A DNA stretch of 64,000 bases from MWEH01 sp035409945. Lineage in GTDB: Bacteria > Bacillota > Clostridia > Christensenellales > DTU072. The position numbers were made by a program, and so were the translations under genes. The stretch is taken from positions 283,953 through 347,952 of the forward strand of contig DAONQC010000001.1 of NCBI GenBank assembly GCA_035409945.1, read 5' to 3'. Every line of letters starts with the position of its first letter. The stretch's first letter is position 1. Positions 1-11,245 of this stretch are shown one piece after another. The notes under the pieces were generated by a model. That model was not told the origin of the DNA and searched no databases. It saw nothing but the letters and a program-made list of their open reading frames with translations.

Positions 1-960
1 ATACCCAGTCCCAAACTGTTTTGCTCTCAAGGTATAGTATGTGTTCATCGTATCAAATGCTAAATACGTTGTTGCCTCGGTATGTGTATAACTACCTGAA
101 GTTGCGTTTTTAATGTACTCGACTGAACTCTCAGCTTCAGTAGGAATTGTCTCGGGCGATTGCGAATCCACCTTGCTGAAAGTTCTGTTCGCCTTTACCG
201 ACGAGCCTTCTTTGTAAGTAAGTTTGATATAAAAATCATCGAAGGCATAGCATGCTCCACCTGCTGCTTGCGCAATAAAAAAAGCATAAATATACCTGTC
301 GTTCGCACTATCATCATACGCTAAATCTTCTTCAATCGTCCAAGTTGAGTCCCCCCAGAAAGCAGCCCATCCACCTGGACTTTGCAGAGTGGGTACTGTT
401 TGAAGAAGGGATGCCATGGTTGAATACTGGGTGATAGCTGAATTTGTTAAACCTTTCTTACCAATACCTATGCCACCTAAATCTGGATTAGCAGTACTGT
501 GCATTCTTAAAGTTACGCTCATTTTTAAACTGCCAGACTTTCTCAAGTTCATGACTTCATCATCTAATTCAAACCTTGCAAAATGATACATCTGTTGATC
601 AGCATGACCAGACCAATCCAGCCTAAACAAATTATTCCCATCTGGTATTCTCTTAAACTCAATGCCATCCAAGCTATCCTGCCAAGTCGTCTGAAGACCC
701 ATTCTATACCTATCTTCTGCAACTACACCATTTTTCGGTAAGATAGTGATATTCGAGCCAATATTCGCGGCTGTTATAAGTCCATAACCCGACCCATTCT
801 GAGTTGCAGCTTCTGCAACAACAGCAGTAGTGTTATCAAGCGATACAGTCTTGTCAATCTTCGTTGAAGTGGAAAAAACCAAAAGAAACATAGCCACCAA
901 AATAATGGCTATGACAACTAATGCTAAAAAATTGGGTTTTCCGTGTTTGCGTATGTACAA
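1..960 (-). CDS. Membrane-anchored surface protein, C-terminus cut by window edge
   Basis: The reading frame stays open from position 960 to the left edge, giving about 320 residues with no stop, so the true C-terminus lies outside the window. The likely start is TTG at 960, behind a weak AGAGAG ribosome site and a good promoter. An internal ATG 23 codons later lies inside the membrane helix and is a poorer start. A short basic stretch is followed by one hydrophobic helix (about residues 10-31), then an extracellular region rich in Gly, Ser, Asp and aromatic residues. I recognise no family. The Trp- and Tyr-rich, beta-like composition resembles carbohydrate-binding or adhesin domains, but that is inference. 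It lies next to a second anchored surface protein on the same strand. Confidence 0.7.
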   Translation of the reverse strand, partial: MYIRKHGKPNFLALVVIAIILVAMFLLVFSTSTKIDKTVSLDNTTAVVAEAATQNGSGYGLITAANIGSNITILPKNGVVAEDRYRMGLQTTWQDSLDGIEFKRIPDGNNLFRLDWSGHADQQMYHFARFELDDEVMNLRKSGSLKMSVTLRMHSTANPDLGGIGIGKKGLTNSAITQYSTMASLLQTVPTLQSPGGWAAFWGDSTWTIEEDLAYDDSANDRYIYAFFIAQAAGGACYAFDDFYIKLTYKEGSSVKANRTFSKVDSQSPETIPTEAESSVEYIKNATSGSYTHTEATTYLAFDTMNTYYTLRAKQFGTGY

Positions 961-990
961 GTTGCTCTCTCTTTTGTAAATAATAATTAT

Positions 991-1018
991 ATTATACACG
1001 CGTACATAAGCAAGTCAA
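991..1018 (-). promoter_or_regulatory. Sigma-A type promoter for the surface protein at 1-960
   Basis: On the minus strand a -35 box TTGACT (1013-1018) is followed after 16 bp by a perfect -10 box TATAAT (991-996). It reads into the TTG start at 960, leaving a leader of roughly 25 nt. An ACGCGT core lies in the spacer. Confidence 0.75.
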
Positions 1019-1079
1019 TGAAATATATGTGAAAACCTACTGAACATGACAATAAAAGAAAAGTAAAACTCTTAGCAAT

Positions 1080-3200
1080 TTACTCCTTTTTGTTTCCTTC
1101 TTTTGCTTCTATTTTGGTGTCATCTATTGCTTCTTTTTTGGCTTTGTCTTTTTCTTTTTTCTTAGGTTTTTTAGCCAAAACCTTCGCTAAAATGCTTTTT
1201 TTATGAAGTATAATAACTGCCACTACGCCCGAAATTACTATTACGGCACTAGGAATGGTCGTTCCCAATATTAAGGCAAGGTTAGGCTTGTTTTCAGGTT
1301 CATTTGGTTTATCTGAGGCTGGGTCTGATAAATCAGGATTTTCTGGATCAACCTCCGGAATGACATTGGTCTGCTCTAAAACAACATCGACATACTCGAA
1401 TGTTTCGATTGAGTATTCTGTTTCTCCTCCCACACTCAAGTCCAAAACCTTAATTTTTACAACAACTTTATATCTACAGTTCGTGCTTTCAGCAATCAGT
1501 TCAATAAAAGGCATTTCGGTATCTTGTATATAAATTTCAGCACCCCCATTTTGAGCTATTTTATACCAGGAGTATTCAATGCCAATGTTGTCACCTTGAT
1601 AATCTGCAGGTATGGTAACTAATAGTTTAATGCTATAATTTGCAGAATCTATCACTGTATAACCGAGCTCTATGCTAGGTGTTTTAAGTTGCATTATAGC
1701 CATGAATTCATAGTCATTTTCAACAGTAATTGTACTGCCCTTTAAATGCTTACCACCGTTACTATCTTCCCAACATTTTTGAGAGAAAATGTTTGTTTTG
1801 TATAATTGATTGTAGTTCTTGACTGTGTGTAATGTGCCATTCTCAACTTTAATAGCAGGATCTGTTACCAGTGTGCCGTCTTCACTGAGATGTTTGTATG
1901 TGATAAACCTGTAAATTGTCGCCTTGGGTTGAACAATTCCTTCAGATGCAAATTGTTCAATATCAGATAATTTGATAACATTTCCAGCACCTTCGCCCCA
2001 AGCAGTAGTATCAACTTTATCTTCTTTTACATCAGTTATTGCCAGCGAAACGTTATCATCGTTAACCCCAAATTCCATAGTATCTTCGCAACTCATAACA
2101 ATGTTAAATGCTCCAGCTGGCACAATAATCTTCGTTCCATCTACAGTGAGCGAACTGGGGTCATTTGTATCATTTGCCGCTATAAACACTCCAGTATCAA
2201 CCTTTGACCCATTCTCCACTTCCAAATTAGACTGTTTAACGAGGATAGAGCTTTCATTAGGTGAGTGAAGTGCTGCTGCGTTAGACATATGTCCGCCATT
2301 GAGTACTGCGTCTGAATTAAAAAGCTTGAGCGCAAAGTAATCTGAACTAGGACCAGTTTTTTTAACCTCCCCGCCATATACAGATAGAGTGCCTGCAGCC
2401 ATTGAGATACCACCATAACATTCTAGAAGAGAAAAAGGTTCACTAACGACTCCTTTATCAATAGTGACATCGCCATAACTATATATTGCATACAGCTCGT
2501 ATTCTGATTCTTTCAATCCCTTTACCGTGGAACTAATTATATCGACCTTGCTTCCATAAGAACTGTTGACTATAATCCCGCCAGAGTTCTTATTTAAAAT
2601 GTCGTATTTGGTGACAATTGAACTTGACTCAATTATCAAATTAGTATCTCCTAACACATTAATTGCCATAGTTTCAGTTTCAAGAGTAAAATTTGAAAGC
2701 GTCATCTTGTCAATATTAATAATATGCATCGCATATGTGTTTGCTCGATTAGGATTATAAAATGTAGAACCCTTCACTGTACTTTTTGCTTTTCCGATAA
2801 TCGTTAAATCAATATCATTAGCTGAAAGTCTATTGTTTGAATTGTCGATTTTAACTTCTTCATCCAGTACAAAATCACCTACAAACTCAACAACTACATT
2901 TTGTTGGTGCTGGCATAGTAAATCGTCAAACAACGCATCCAGTGACTCATATTCTTCATCAGATTCTTGATCATCATTCGTTGACAAGCCGAACCTCCCG
3001 ACGAGGTCTTTGATGTAGTATCTTTCTAGCTTTGGTATGTAGTTAACAAACGCATTTGCAACAATTTGTTTATTTGGCACAGGTAAATTAGCCAGCAAAC
3101 CAGCGAATAAAACAAGTGATAATATGAAAATTATCAACAATACGCATATTTTTGTAGCTATAGATACATTTTTGTTTCCTTGTGTATGTTTTGGTATCAT
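1080..3200 (-). CDS. Surface protein with beta-helix region and C-terminal membrane anchor
   Basis: This 706-residue protein has an N-terminal hydrophobic helix (about residues 17-38). Next comes a region with short repeated beta-strand phrases (about 100-420) typical of a right-handed parallel beta-helix, then one or two Ig/PKD-like beta modules (about 450-630). A Pro/Glu/Asn-rich stalk follows, and then a second hydrophobic helix (about 660-685) with a long Lys-rich tail. The topology implies an extracellular protein held at both ends, or a signal peptide plus C-terminal anchor; there is no LPXTG motif. Beta-helix surface proteins often bind or cleave polysaccharide, but I see no catalytic signature. 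GGGAGA lies 11 nt before the ATG. No clear terminator follows. Confidence 0.65.
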   Translation of the reverse strand: MIPKHTQGNKNVSIATKICVLLIIFILSLVLFAGLLANLPVPNKQIVANAFVNYIPKLERYYIKDLVGRFGLSTNDDQESDEEYESLDALFDDLLCQHQQNVVVEFVGDFVLDEEVKIDNSNNRLSANDIDLTIIGKAKSTVKGSTFYNPNRANTYAMHIINIDKMTLSNFTLETETMAINVLGDTNLIIESSSIVTKYDILNKNSGGIIVNSSYGSKVDIISSTVKGLKESEYELYAIYSYGDVTIDKGVVSEPFSLLECYGGISMAAGTLSVYGGEVKKTGPSSDYFALKLFNSDAVLNGGHMSNAAALHSPNESSILVKQSNLEVENGSKVDTGVFIAANDTNDPSSLTVDGTKIIVPAGAFNIVMSCEDTMEFGVNDDNVSLAITDVKEDKVDTTAWGEGAGNVIKLSDIEQFASEGIVQPKATIYRFITYKHLSEDGTLVTDPAIKVENGTLHTVKNYNQLYKTNIFSQKCWEDSNGGKHLKGSTITVENDYEFMAIMQLKTPSIELGYTVIDSANYSIKLLVTIPADYQGDNIGIEYSWYKIAQNGGAEIYIQDTEMPFIELIAESTNCRYKVVVKIKVLDLSVGGETEYSIETFEYVDVVLEQTNVIPEVDPENPDLSDPASDKPNEPENKPNLALILGTTIPSAVIVISGVVAVIILHKKSILAKVLAKKPKKKEKDKAKKEAIDDTKIEAKEGNKKE

Positions 3201-3222
3201 TTACTACAATTCTCCCTAATAA

Positions 3223-3810
3223 TTAGACATTTAGTTTTATAATCAACGATTGTAGCGCCCTTCCTCTGTGGCTTACAATATTTTTTTCAGTACTTTCTGA
3301 TTCTGCAAAAGTTTTTCCTAACTCGTAACTATAAAAAATTGAGTCATAGCCAAATCCGTTCGTACCTTTTTCTTCTTTAAGGATTTCTCCCACGGTCTTT
3401 CCTTCAGAGGTTATAATATCCCCATTCGGGTAATACACTACTATGCACGCTAAAAAATATGCACTTCTATCATGAATGTTTTTCATATTTTCTAGTAAGT
3501 GTTTTCTATTCATTTCATCTGTTGCCCTCTCGCCTGCATATCTAGCGGAATTAATCCCTGGCAACCCATTAAGTGCAGGTACTACTAGCCCACTATCATC
3601 TGCTATAGCTGGTTTATTACATAACTTCGATACGGTTTTTGCTTTAATCAAAGCATTTTCATAAAAGGTATTACCATTTTCAATTATGTCTACAAAAATA
3701 TTATTATCTTCTAGTGAGGTTAATTTAAATTTATTCCCTAAAACCTCTCTAAACTCTTTCAATTTATTTTTATTATTTGTTGCAACTACTAACTCACTAA
3801 TATCTGTCAT
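3223..3810 (-). CDS. rdgB: dITP/XTP pyrophosphatase (RdgB/HAM1)
   Basis: It hydrolyses non-canonical purine nucleoside triphosphates (dITP, XTP) to monophosphates plus PPi, keeping them out of DNA and RNA. The N-terminal VVATNNKNKLKEF is the HAM1 substrate loop, ADDSGLVVPALNGLPG is the central catalytic motif, and FGYDSIFY and SHRGRAL near the end are also diagnostic. The frame is open upstream to an ATG at 3900, but that would place a TATAAT promoter element (3887-3892) inside the gene and add about 30 non-homologous residues. I therefore start at ATG 3810, which gives 195 residues, normal for the family. The ribosome site there is weak (GGGCGTGG). Confidence 0.9.
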   Translation of the reverse strand: MTDISELVVATNNKNKLKEFREVLGNKFKLTSLEDNNIFVDIIENGNTFYENALIKAKTVSKLCNKPAIADDSGLVVPALNGLPGINSARYAGERATDEMNRKHLLENMKNIHDRSAYFLACIVVYYPNGDIITSEGKTVGEILKEEKGTNGFGYDSIFYSYELGKTFAESESTEKNIVSHRGRALQSLIIKLNV

Positions 3811-3886
3811 ACCACGCCCAACTATAGTTAAACATCTTGTATTATCACCCGCAAAACTTTCTATGGAAATGCAAATGATATGTACT

Positions 3887-3892
3887 ATTATA
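3887..3892 (-). promoter_or_regulatory. -10 element for rdgB
   Basis: TATAAT on the minus strand about 75 nt upstream of the chosen rdgB start. The -35 region is poor and overlaps a small GTAGT/ACTAC hairpin. Its main value is that it argues against the longer N-terminus. Confidence 0.45.
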
Positions 3893-3983
3893 TCATACAA
3901 AAAGTAGTAAAAAACTACACAAATAGTTATTTTTAGACATATCTGCTTATTTAACTAAATTAACTTAAATTATGTCGTCTATT

Positions 3984-4013
3984 TAATAAAAAAGCCTGCC
4001 TTAGCAAGCTTTT
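3984..4013 (-). terminator. Rho-independent terminator of the GH3 gene
   Basis: An 8-bp stem (AAGCTTGC paired with GCAGGCTT, allowing one G-U pair) with a 4-nt loop is followed by six Ts on the minus strand, just after the GH3 stop codon. Confidence 0.85.
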
Positions 4014-4019
4014 CATATG

Positions 4020-6494
4020 TTAGTCTTTTTTAATTGGATATTGCTTTAATTTTCGCGTCGGATCATTTGTTTTAATCCCTTTAAGTGCTTTAGATAATCC
4101 TTTAAAAAATTTACCATTAAGCATTTCTATAAAGCCTTCGGTTGTTTCGTAACTTACAACACCGTTTGCCATAGCAAAAAAGTTACGTATCGGCATTGTT
4201 GATGAAGCCTTTTTCACCATCTGCTTTTCACTATCGCCACTGTTTTTCGGGAGCATAAACAAATGAGCTTGTCCGGCAATACGCTTCATAAGCCGTGAAA
4301 ACCAAGTTGCACCAAAATCGCCAACGCAAGTATTGAATGTAAATTCGCCTTTCTGGGGTTTAGTGTGTACCGGCACGGCTCTTCCAAGAACAGCTTCAAA
4401 CTCTGCTTGTGGCACTTCGTCTCTATTTAGCATATCGTAGTATGAAGAAGCGTTTTCTCTATAGTCAGGGATATTTGTAGCAGACCCTTCTACAAAAACT
4501 GTTTTTTGTAATTTTATATCTCTAGATGAACTGCCTACTAAAATATCAAACTCACCGCTCTCTACTTCAAAATCTTTGTTGTTTACGTTATAAAATGCAA
4601 AAGACCTCCTACTTAAGGTATGTTCTACTGTTTTTGTTTCACCAGGCTCTAACTCTACCTTTTCAAAGCCTTTTAACTCTTTATCTGCTACATATATTGT
4701 ACTTTCTTTATCTTTTACATAAAGCTGACATATCTCTTTCCCTTTGACTTTTCCTATGTTTTTAACATCGTACTTAACTGTCAGTGTATCATTTTCCGTG
4801 ATTTTATCTGCAGATACCTGCATGTTTGAATATTCAAATTCCGTATATGACAATCCATAACCAAATGGGAAAACTACATCTTTTTTAGCTGAATCAAAAT
4901 ATCGATAGCCAACAAAAATGCTTTCTCTATATTCAGCAATATCTTTTGCAAAGTATTTAGTTGATAATATGCTGTCTAGAGATGCTGGGAATGTTTCTGC
5001 AAGTTTTCCTGATGGATTTACTTTTCCAGAAATAATATCTAGGGTTGCTTCACCGCCAGCTTCGCCAGTTAGATATACATTTAATAGCGCTTTTAATTTA
5101 TCTAAATTATGTATAACAACAGAAGAGCCACCAACTAATACGGCAATAATATTTTTATTCACTTTATATATCTCATCTATTAGATCGTAGTGAGCTTTAG
5201 GCATATCTAATTTATCTCTATCAAACCCTTCCGATTCAAAAGGCTCTGTAAGCCCGATAAATAAAATGACCGTGTCGCTTTCGGAGGCTACTTTAACTGC
5301 TTGCTTTAGCATTTTTTTACTTGTTTTATCGGTAAAAGTCTGTGCGTCATAACCTCTGGCATACTTATACTTGATACCGTTATTATCAAGCGCTTTCAAA
5401 AAACTAACTTCATTTTTAGGCTGTAATTTACTACTCCCCGTTCCTTGCATACGTATTTTATCTGCTAGCTCTCCTATAACAGCAATTGATGTCAGGTCTT
5501 TAAGAGGTAATATCCCATCTTCATTTTTTAGTAAGACGCTTCCTTCCGCTGAAGCCCGTTTAGCAAGGATATGGTTTTTTTCATAGTTAGCCTTAGTTCC
5601 TTTGGTTTTTCTTACATTAGCATCACATTTATAAATGTACTCCAATAATTCTAAAACTATTTCATCTAACCTTGATTCATCTAATTTTCCTTCTTTAACA
5701 GCATCGACAATCCATTGGTCTCTAATTCCATTCGAAGAAGGCATTTCAAGGTGAAGACCTGCTTTAATGCCTTTAACCCTGTCGTCCACTGCTCCCCAAT
5801 CGGATATAACGATACCTTTAAACCCCCATTCTTCTTTCAATATATCATGCAGAAGTTCTTTATGTTGAGACGCATACTCGCCATTAACCCTATTGTATGC
5901 GCACATAATTGTATATGGGTCTGCTTCTTTCACAGTTTTTTCAAATGGGTATAGATATATTTCCCTTAACGCTCTTTCATCTATTTCGCTTGATGAACTA
6001 AGCCTCATATATTCTTGTGAATTAGCTGCATAATGCTTAACAGAGACACCTACATCATTATCTTGAATACCTTTAGTGTATGCTACAGATAGCTCGCCAG
6101 CTAAATATGGATCTTCTGAAAAATATTCAAAATTTCTACCACAAAGCGGATTACGTTTAATATTGATTCCAGGACCTAATAAAGTGCTAACTTCTAACTC
6201 CTTAGCCTCTTCAGCTAAAGCCTCTCCAATTTCATACATTAATTTTCTATCCCAACTTGAAGCGAGAGTAACTGCCGTTGGAAAACAAGTAGAAGGAACT
6301 GACGCAGTATGAATATTATTTATTTGAGCTTGTACAATTTCTCGCCTAACTCCATGAGGGCCATCTGACATATATACGCTAGGAATTCCCAGTCTTGCTA
6401 TTGGGGTTGTCTTCCAATTCGTCACTCCAGAACAAAGTGCGGCTTTCTCTTCAAGCGTTAGCTTATCAACAATTTCTTTAAAATTAACTTTCAT
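4020..6494 (-). CDS. Glycoside hydrolase family 3 beta-glucosidase, cytoplasmic
   Basis: This 824-residue enzyme has the GH3 layout: a TIM-barrel domain (about 1-300), an alpha/beta sandwich (about 320-530) and an FN3-like domain (about 570-650). The nucleophile is Asp232 in the ISDW motif. KHYAANSQE is the conserved substrate-binding stretch in the barrel and MSDGPHGVR the N-terminal signature. No signal peptide is present, so it probably acts on imported beta-linked oligosaccharides. A roughly 150-residue C-terminal extension of unknown function follows the FN3-like domain, as in many gut Clostridia GH3 enzymes. It may favour beta-xylosides or other beta-glycosides; specificity cannot be read from sequence alone. 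AGGTGG lies just before the ATG. Confidence 0.9.
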   Translation of the reverse strand: MKVNFKEIVDKLTLEEKAALCSGVTNWKTTPIARLGIPSVYMSDGPHGVRREIVQAQINNIHTASVPSTCFPTAVTLASSWDRKLMYEIGEALAEEAKELEVSTLLGPGINIKRNPLCGRNFEYFSEDPYLAGELSVAYTKGIQDNDVGVSVKHYAANSQEYMRLSSSSEIDERALREIYLYPFEKTVKEADPYTIMCAYNRVNGEYASQHKELLHDILKEEWGFKGIVISDWGAVDDRVKGIKAGLHLEMPSSNGIRDQWIVDAVKEGKLDESRLDEIVLELLEYIYKCDANVRKTKGTKANYEKNHILAKRASAEGSVLLKNEDGILPLKDLTSIAVIGELADKIRMQGTGSSKLQPKNEVSFLKALDNNGIKYKYARGYDAQTFTDKTSKKMLKQAVKVASESDTVILFIGLTEPFESEGFDRDKLDMPKAHYDLIDEIYKVNKNIIAVLVGGSSVVIHNLDKLKALLNVYLTGEAGGEATLDIISGKVNPSGKLAETFPASLDSILSTKYFAKDIAEYRESIFVGYRYFDSAKKDVVFPFGYGLSYTEFEYSNMQVSADKITENDTLTVKYDVKNIGKVKGKEICQLYVKDKESTIYVADKELKGFEKVELEPGETKTVEHTLSRRSFAFYNVNNKDFEVESGEFDILVGSSSRDIKLQKTVFVEGSATNIPDYRENASSYYDMLNRDEVPQAEFEAVLGRAVPVHTKPQKGEFTFNTCVGDFGATWFSRLMKRIAGQAHLFMLPKNSGDSEKQMVKKASSTMPIRNFFAMANGVVSYETTEGFIEMLNGKFFKGLSKALKGIKTNDPTRKLKQYPIKKD

Positions 6495-6570
6495 TTCCCA
6501 CCTAGTGATTTATATTTCTTAAAAAGCACGAATGCAATTTTAGATTTATTTTCTATCCTTCAATGTAATT

Positions 6571-7746
6571 TCAGTCTCTCTCCGTAGAGTAGTCATCAAA
6601 ATATCCTTGTATTAGTATTATTGGAGTTCCCTTATCTCCACTTCCACTTGTTAAATCGCAAAGTGAACCTAGTAAATCTGTAAGTCTTCTAGGCGTTGTA
6701 CCAAGTGCTAAGTTATCATCGTGATGAGCTTTATTTTCCTTAATGATTTTTTTCAACTCTTCCTCAGCACAGTCTTTTGTTAACATGTTATCGGCGATAT
6801 ACTTAAGCTTAACTTCACTCGGCCTACCCTCTAGTCCTGATGTATAACTTGGTGAAACGACTGGGTCAGCTAACTCCCAAATGCCACCTACAGGGTCTTT
6901 GAACGCGCCATCACCGTAAATAAGAACCTCAACTTTTTTTCCTGTTTTTATCAACATTTGTTCTTTAATTCCATTTACAATTTCATCTCCACCTCTAGGA
7001 AATAGTTTGACGCTATGTTCGGTAGCAAGATTACTGCCTAGTAATCCGTACTTTTCATTATATCCGCTACCATCTACACTTTCTGTTAAAATATCTTCAA
7101 GACCAATTACAATTTTTGCTCCCTTTTCAAGCAAAATTCTCTTAGTCCTTTTTCTAGTGTGGATATCTGCATTTATCACATATGGAGTGTAATCTAAAAT
7201 AGTTTCTATCCTATTTGAAAGAATTATTTCACAATTTTCTCCAGCAATTTCTTTGTACAGCTTAATGTAATCAACCCCAGTGAATGGATGTTCAATTTTA
7301 CCAAATTTAGCTCTAAATTCAGCTTCGGTAAATGTATCAGAAAATGGATTTACTCCCTTTTCATCAATTAAGCTTGGAGAAATTAATGGATTGCCTACTT
7401 CATCTTGAGGATAAGTAAGTACTATGTATAATTTTTTTACACCACGAGCTATCCCTTTAAGTAATAATGCGAATCTATTACGAGAAAGTATAGGGAAAAT
7501 TAGACCAACTTCTTTATCACCCAATTTATTACTAACATCTTTGGTAATTTGCTCTACTGTTGCATAGTTACCTTGTGTTCTAGCTACAATAGCTTCTGTA
7601 ATGCCTATCACATCATTATCTCTAATTTCAAAACCCGATTGACTTGCGGCGTTAATTACGCAGTCTGGAACCATTTTAATTAGATTATCCCCATTTCTAA
7701 AAATCGGGGCTTTAATTCCTCTACTGATTGTTCCTAATAAGCTCAT
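6571..7746 (-). CDS. CofE-like (F420-0:gamma-glutamyl ligase family) protein
   Basis: A 391-residue member of the family found widely in Firmicutes and related to coenzyme F420-0:L-glutamate ligase (CofE). The N-terminal segment with VIGITEAIVARTQGNY, the central ADIHTRKRTKR region and the YGDGAFKDP motif with surrounding acidic residues are typical. F420 biosynthesis is not expected in this lineage and no other cof gene is present here. The substrate is therefore unknown, though an amide or gamma-glutamyl ligase reaction is plausible. AGAGG precedes the ATG by 5 nt. It is divergent from guaB and probably transcribed alone or with the GH3 gene 76 bp downstream. Confidence 0.75.
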   Translation of the reverse strand: MSLLGTISRGIKAPIFRNGDNLIKMVPDCVINAASQSGFEIRDNDVIGITEAIVARTQGNYATVEQITKDVSNKLGDKEVGLIFPILSRNRFALLLKGIARGVKKLYIVLTYPQDEVGNPLISPSLIDEKGVNPFSDTFTEAEFRAKFGKIEHPFTGVDYIKLYKEIAGENCEIILSNRIETILDYTPYVINADIHTRKRTKRILLEKGAKIVIGLEDILTESVDGSGYNEKYGLLGSNLATEHSVKLFPRGGDEIVNGIKEQMLIKTGKKVEVLIYGDGAFKDPVGGIWELADPVVSPSYTSGLEGRPSEVKLKYIADNMLTKDCAEEELKKIIKENKAHHDDNLALGTTPRRLTDLLGSLCDLTSGSGDKGTPIILIQGYFDDYSTERD

Positions 7747-8004
7747 ACTAACCTCTCTTTGCCTCTTGCAAAAAATACATTACTATTATAATGCACACTA
7801 ACCCTAAACGCAAACATACAATTGTTATAACTAACTTTATTTTTAGAATGTTAGGCTGCACTTGATTTAAGAAATTTTCAAGGTCAGCAACTTACCGCTA
7901 TACTTCCTTGGGTTTAAAAATCTTTACATACAGGCGACTTACCTTACCCATTGCTGTAAAGACTGACTTATGGTTGCATACACAAGCCCATTATATCCTT
8001 TTGA
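7747..8004. other. Intergenic region between CofE-like gene and guaB promoter
   Basis: About 260 bp between divergent genes. I found no purine riboswitch, no open frame of note and no convincing hairpin. It holds the upstream parts of both transcription units. Confidence 0.5.
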
Positions 8005-8033
8005 TTGACACACTAGTAACCTAATTATATAAT
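8005..8033 (+). promoter_or_regulatory. Consensus sigma-A promoter of guaB
   Basis: Perfect TTGACA (8005-8010), a 17-bp spacer and perfect TATAAT (8028-8033). Transcription should start near 8040, about 30 nt before the guaB ATG. That leader is too short for a purine riboswitch, so transcription is probably strong and largely constitutive. Confidence 0.9.
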
Positions 8034-8035
8034 AA

Positions 8036-9535
<1,500 letters not shown>

Positions 9536-9564
9536 TATTTAGAACGCATTAGACTTTATTAAAC

Positions 9565-9597
9565 GAAAAATCACGCTATTTTATGCGTGATTTTTTA
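9565..9597 (+). terminator. guaB terminator, able to act in both directions
   Basis: AAAATCACGC and GCGTGATTTT form a 10-bp stem around an AT loop, with six Ts on the plus strand. The A-rich 5' side lets it also work for the convergent aminotransferase gene. Confidence 0.9.
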
Positions 9598-9604
9598 GTT
9601 TAGG

Positions 9605-9650
9605 TCAATTACCTTCTCTGCAGTAAAACCAAATTTAGTTAATTTCGTAT
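9605..9650 (-). repeat. Possible decayed copy of the aminotransferase 3' end
   Basis: Read on the minus strand this stretch encodes TKLTKF...AEKVIDLN then a stop. That resembles the real C-terminus AKLAYLEKRLGE about 118 bp away. Similarity is weak and needs gaps. I list it only because the offset matches the clearer gene-end copies elsewhere in the window. Confidence 0.3.
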
Positions 9651-9729
9651 GTTTTTAGATTTACTACTAAGTATATCTACTATATGTTTAGAATCCGAAA
9701 TCCCTTTACCGTGTAGTAGTTTATACAAC

Positions 9730-10989
9730 TTACTCGCCGAGTCTTTTTTCTAGATAAGCTAGTTTTGCGCAGGTGCAAAATACAGAAGTTGCAGTAATTA
9801 ATTCTTTTAGTGGTGGTAGAGATGGAGCTATTCTAATGTTTTCATCATTTGGATCCAATCCATAAGGGAATGTTGCGCCAGCACCAGTGAAAATAACCCC
9901 TAACTCTTTTGCTAAACGAACTGTTTCTTTAGCAGTGCCTTTAGCAACATTAACAGAAATAAAATATCCCCCTGTTGGTTTTGTCCAGGTAGCTATGCCT
10001 GTAGGTTTTAAAGACGTTTCTAAAATTTCTAATACCTTTTCAAACTTAGGTCTTAAAATGTTAGCATGTTTTTCCATAACATCTAAAATACCTTCTTTGG
10101 TCTTTAAAAATTTAGTATGTGCAAGTTGAGCTATCTTATCTGGACCAATCGTCTGAATGCCTATTAATTTGCGTAAGGCATTCATGTTTTTTGCACTTCC
10201 ATACATGAAAGCAATACCTGCTCCTGCAAATGTTATTTTTGAGGTAGAGCCAAAGATATAAAAATTATCCTCGTTTCCATGCTTTTTTGCCTCTTTAAAT
10301 ACATCGAGCATTTGCTCTTGTCCATATAACCCATGTACCATGTATGCATTATCCCAAAACACCCTGAAATCTTTAGCGGCAGGCTTTAGTTTAGCAAATC
10401 TTTGTACTACTTCATCGCTATAAATAATACCGCCAGGATTACTGTATTTAGGAACACACCAAATACCTTTAACACTTTCATCTTGCACGAGTTTTTCAAT
10501 CTTGTCCATATCTGGACCACTTTCATTCATGGGGATATTAATCATATCTATCCCGAATAATTGTGTTATTGCAAAGTGTCTATCATAACCTGGAACGGGA
10601 CAAAGCCACTTAACTTTTTCGATTTTATTCCAAGGTTTTTCTCCTAACACTCCAAACTGCATAGCTCTTTGTAAAGTATCATACATTAAAATCAGGCTTG
10701 CGTTTCCACTAACAATAAGCTCTTCAGGCTCGATTTCTAGTAGCTCGCAAAACAATTGTTTTACTTCTTTAATACCATCATTAATACCGTAATTACGATA
10801 GTCTACACTACCCCATTCTGTTTTAGAATTTATTTCATCAAGCAATCCTAAACAGATATCTAGTTGTTCGCTAGATGGCTTACCTCTTGACATATCGAGT
10901 TTTAGATTTTTGCTTTTTAGTTCGGCATATTCAGCCCTAACAACATCTAATTCTTTTTGCAATTCTGATTTTGATAAATTATTATACAT
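9730..10989 (-). CDS. Aspartate-type aminotransferase (class I/II fold, PLP-dependent)
   Basis: This PLP enzyme probably moves the amino group of aspartate to 2-oxoglutarate. It belongs to the family once labelled MocR-like aminotransferases (Pfam Aminotran_MocR/Asp_aminotransf) and lacks a DNA-binding domain. The Schiff-base lysine lies in FGSTSKITFAGAG, SRGKPS is the N-terminal substrate loop, and WDNAYMVH holds the Asp and Tyr that hold PLP. The frame extends upstream to 11106, but ATG 10989 has AAGGAG 5 nt before it and sits 37 nt below a promoter. Starting there gives 419 residues, typical for the family. Confidence 0.88.
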   Translation of the reverse strand: MYNNLSKSELQKELDVVRAEYAELKSKNLKLDMSRGKPSSEQLDICLGLLDEINSKTEWGSVDYRNYGINDGIKEVKQLFCELLEIEPEELIVSGNASLILMYDTLQRAMQFGVLGEKPWNKIEKVKWLCPVPGYDRHFAITQLFGIDMINIPMNESGPDMDKIEKLVQDESVKGIWCVPKYSNPGGIIYSDEVVQRFAKLKPAAKDFRVFWDNAYMVHGLYGQEQMLDVFKEAKKHGNEDNFYIFGSTSKITFAGAGIAFMYGSAKNMNALRKLIGIQTIGPDKIAQLAHTKFLKTKEGILDVMEKHANILRPKFEKVLEILETSLKPTGIATWTKPTGGYFISVNVAKGTAKETVRLAKELGVIFTGAGATFPYGLDPNDENIRIAPSLPPLKELITATSVFCTCAKLAYLEKRLGE

Positions 10990-11025
10990 ATCGCTCCTTA
11001 AAAAATCGTATATTCTTTGTAAATA

Positions 11026-11054
11026 AATATACTTTAATCGGGCTAAAATAGCAA
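11026..11054 (-). promoter_or_regulatory. Promoter of the aminotransferase gene
   Basis: Minus-strand TTGCTA (11049-11054), a 17-bp spacer and TATATT (11026-11031). It lies inside the longer open frame, which supports the shorter start at 10989. Confidence 0.6.
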
Positions 11055-11183
11055 GAGTTCGACAATAGGTATGAATAAAGGATACTCGAAAATAATTGTT
11101 ACTCATAAATAATTTTGAATTTTTCGCCCATTCATTAAGGAACTATCAATTACTCTAATCCATTGGGCAACTAGCTAAACAAT

Positions 11184-11219
11184 ATAAAAAATCACACCCT
11201 TTTTCTAGGATGTGATTAA
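11184..11219 (-). terminator. Terminator of the ABC transporter operon
   Basis: An AATCACA.CC/GG.TGTGATT stem with one mismatch is followed by six Ts on the minus strand, about 27 bp after the permease stop codon. Confidence 0.8.
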
Positions 11220-11245
11220 AAGTTATAAGGTTATCTACAGTGTAA

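Noticed and set aside
3811..3900. A 30-residue N-terminal extension of rdgB
   Set aside because: It overlaps a TATAAT element and has no similarity to HAM1 proteins.
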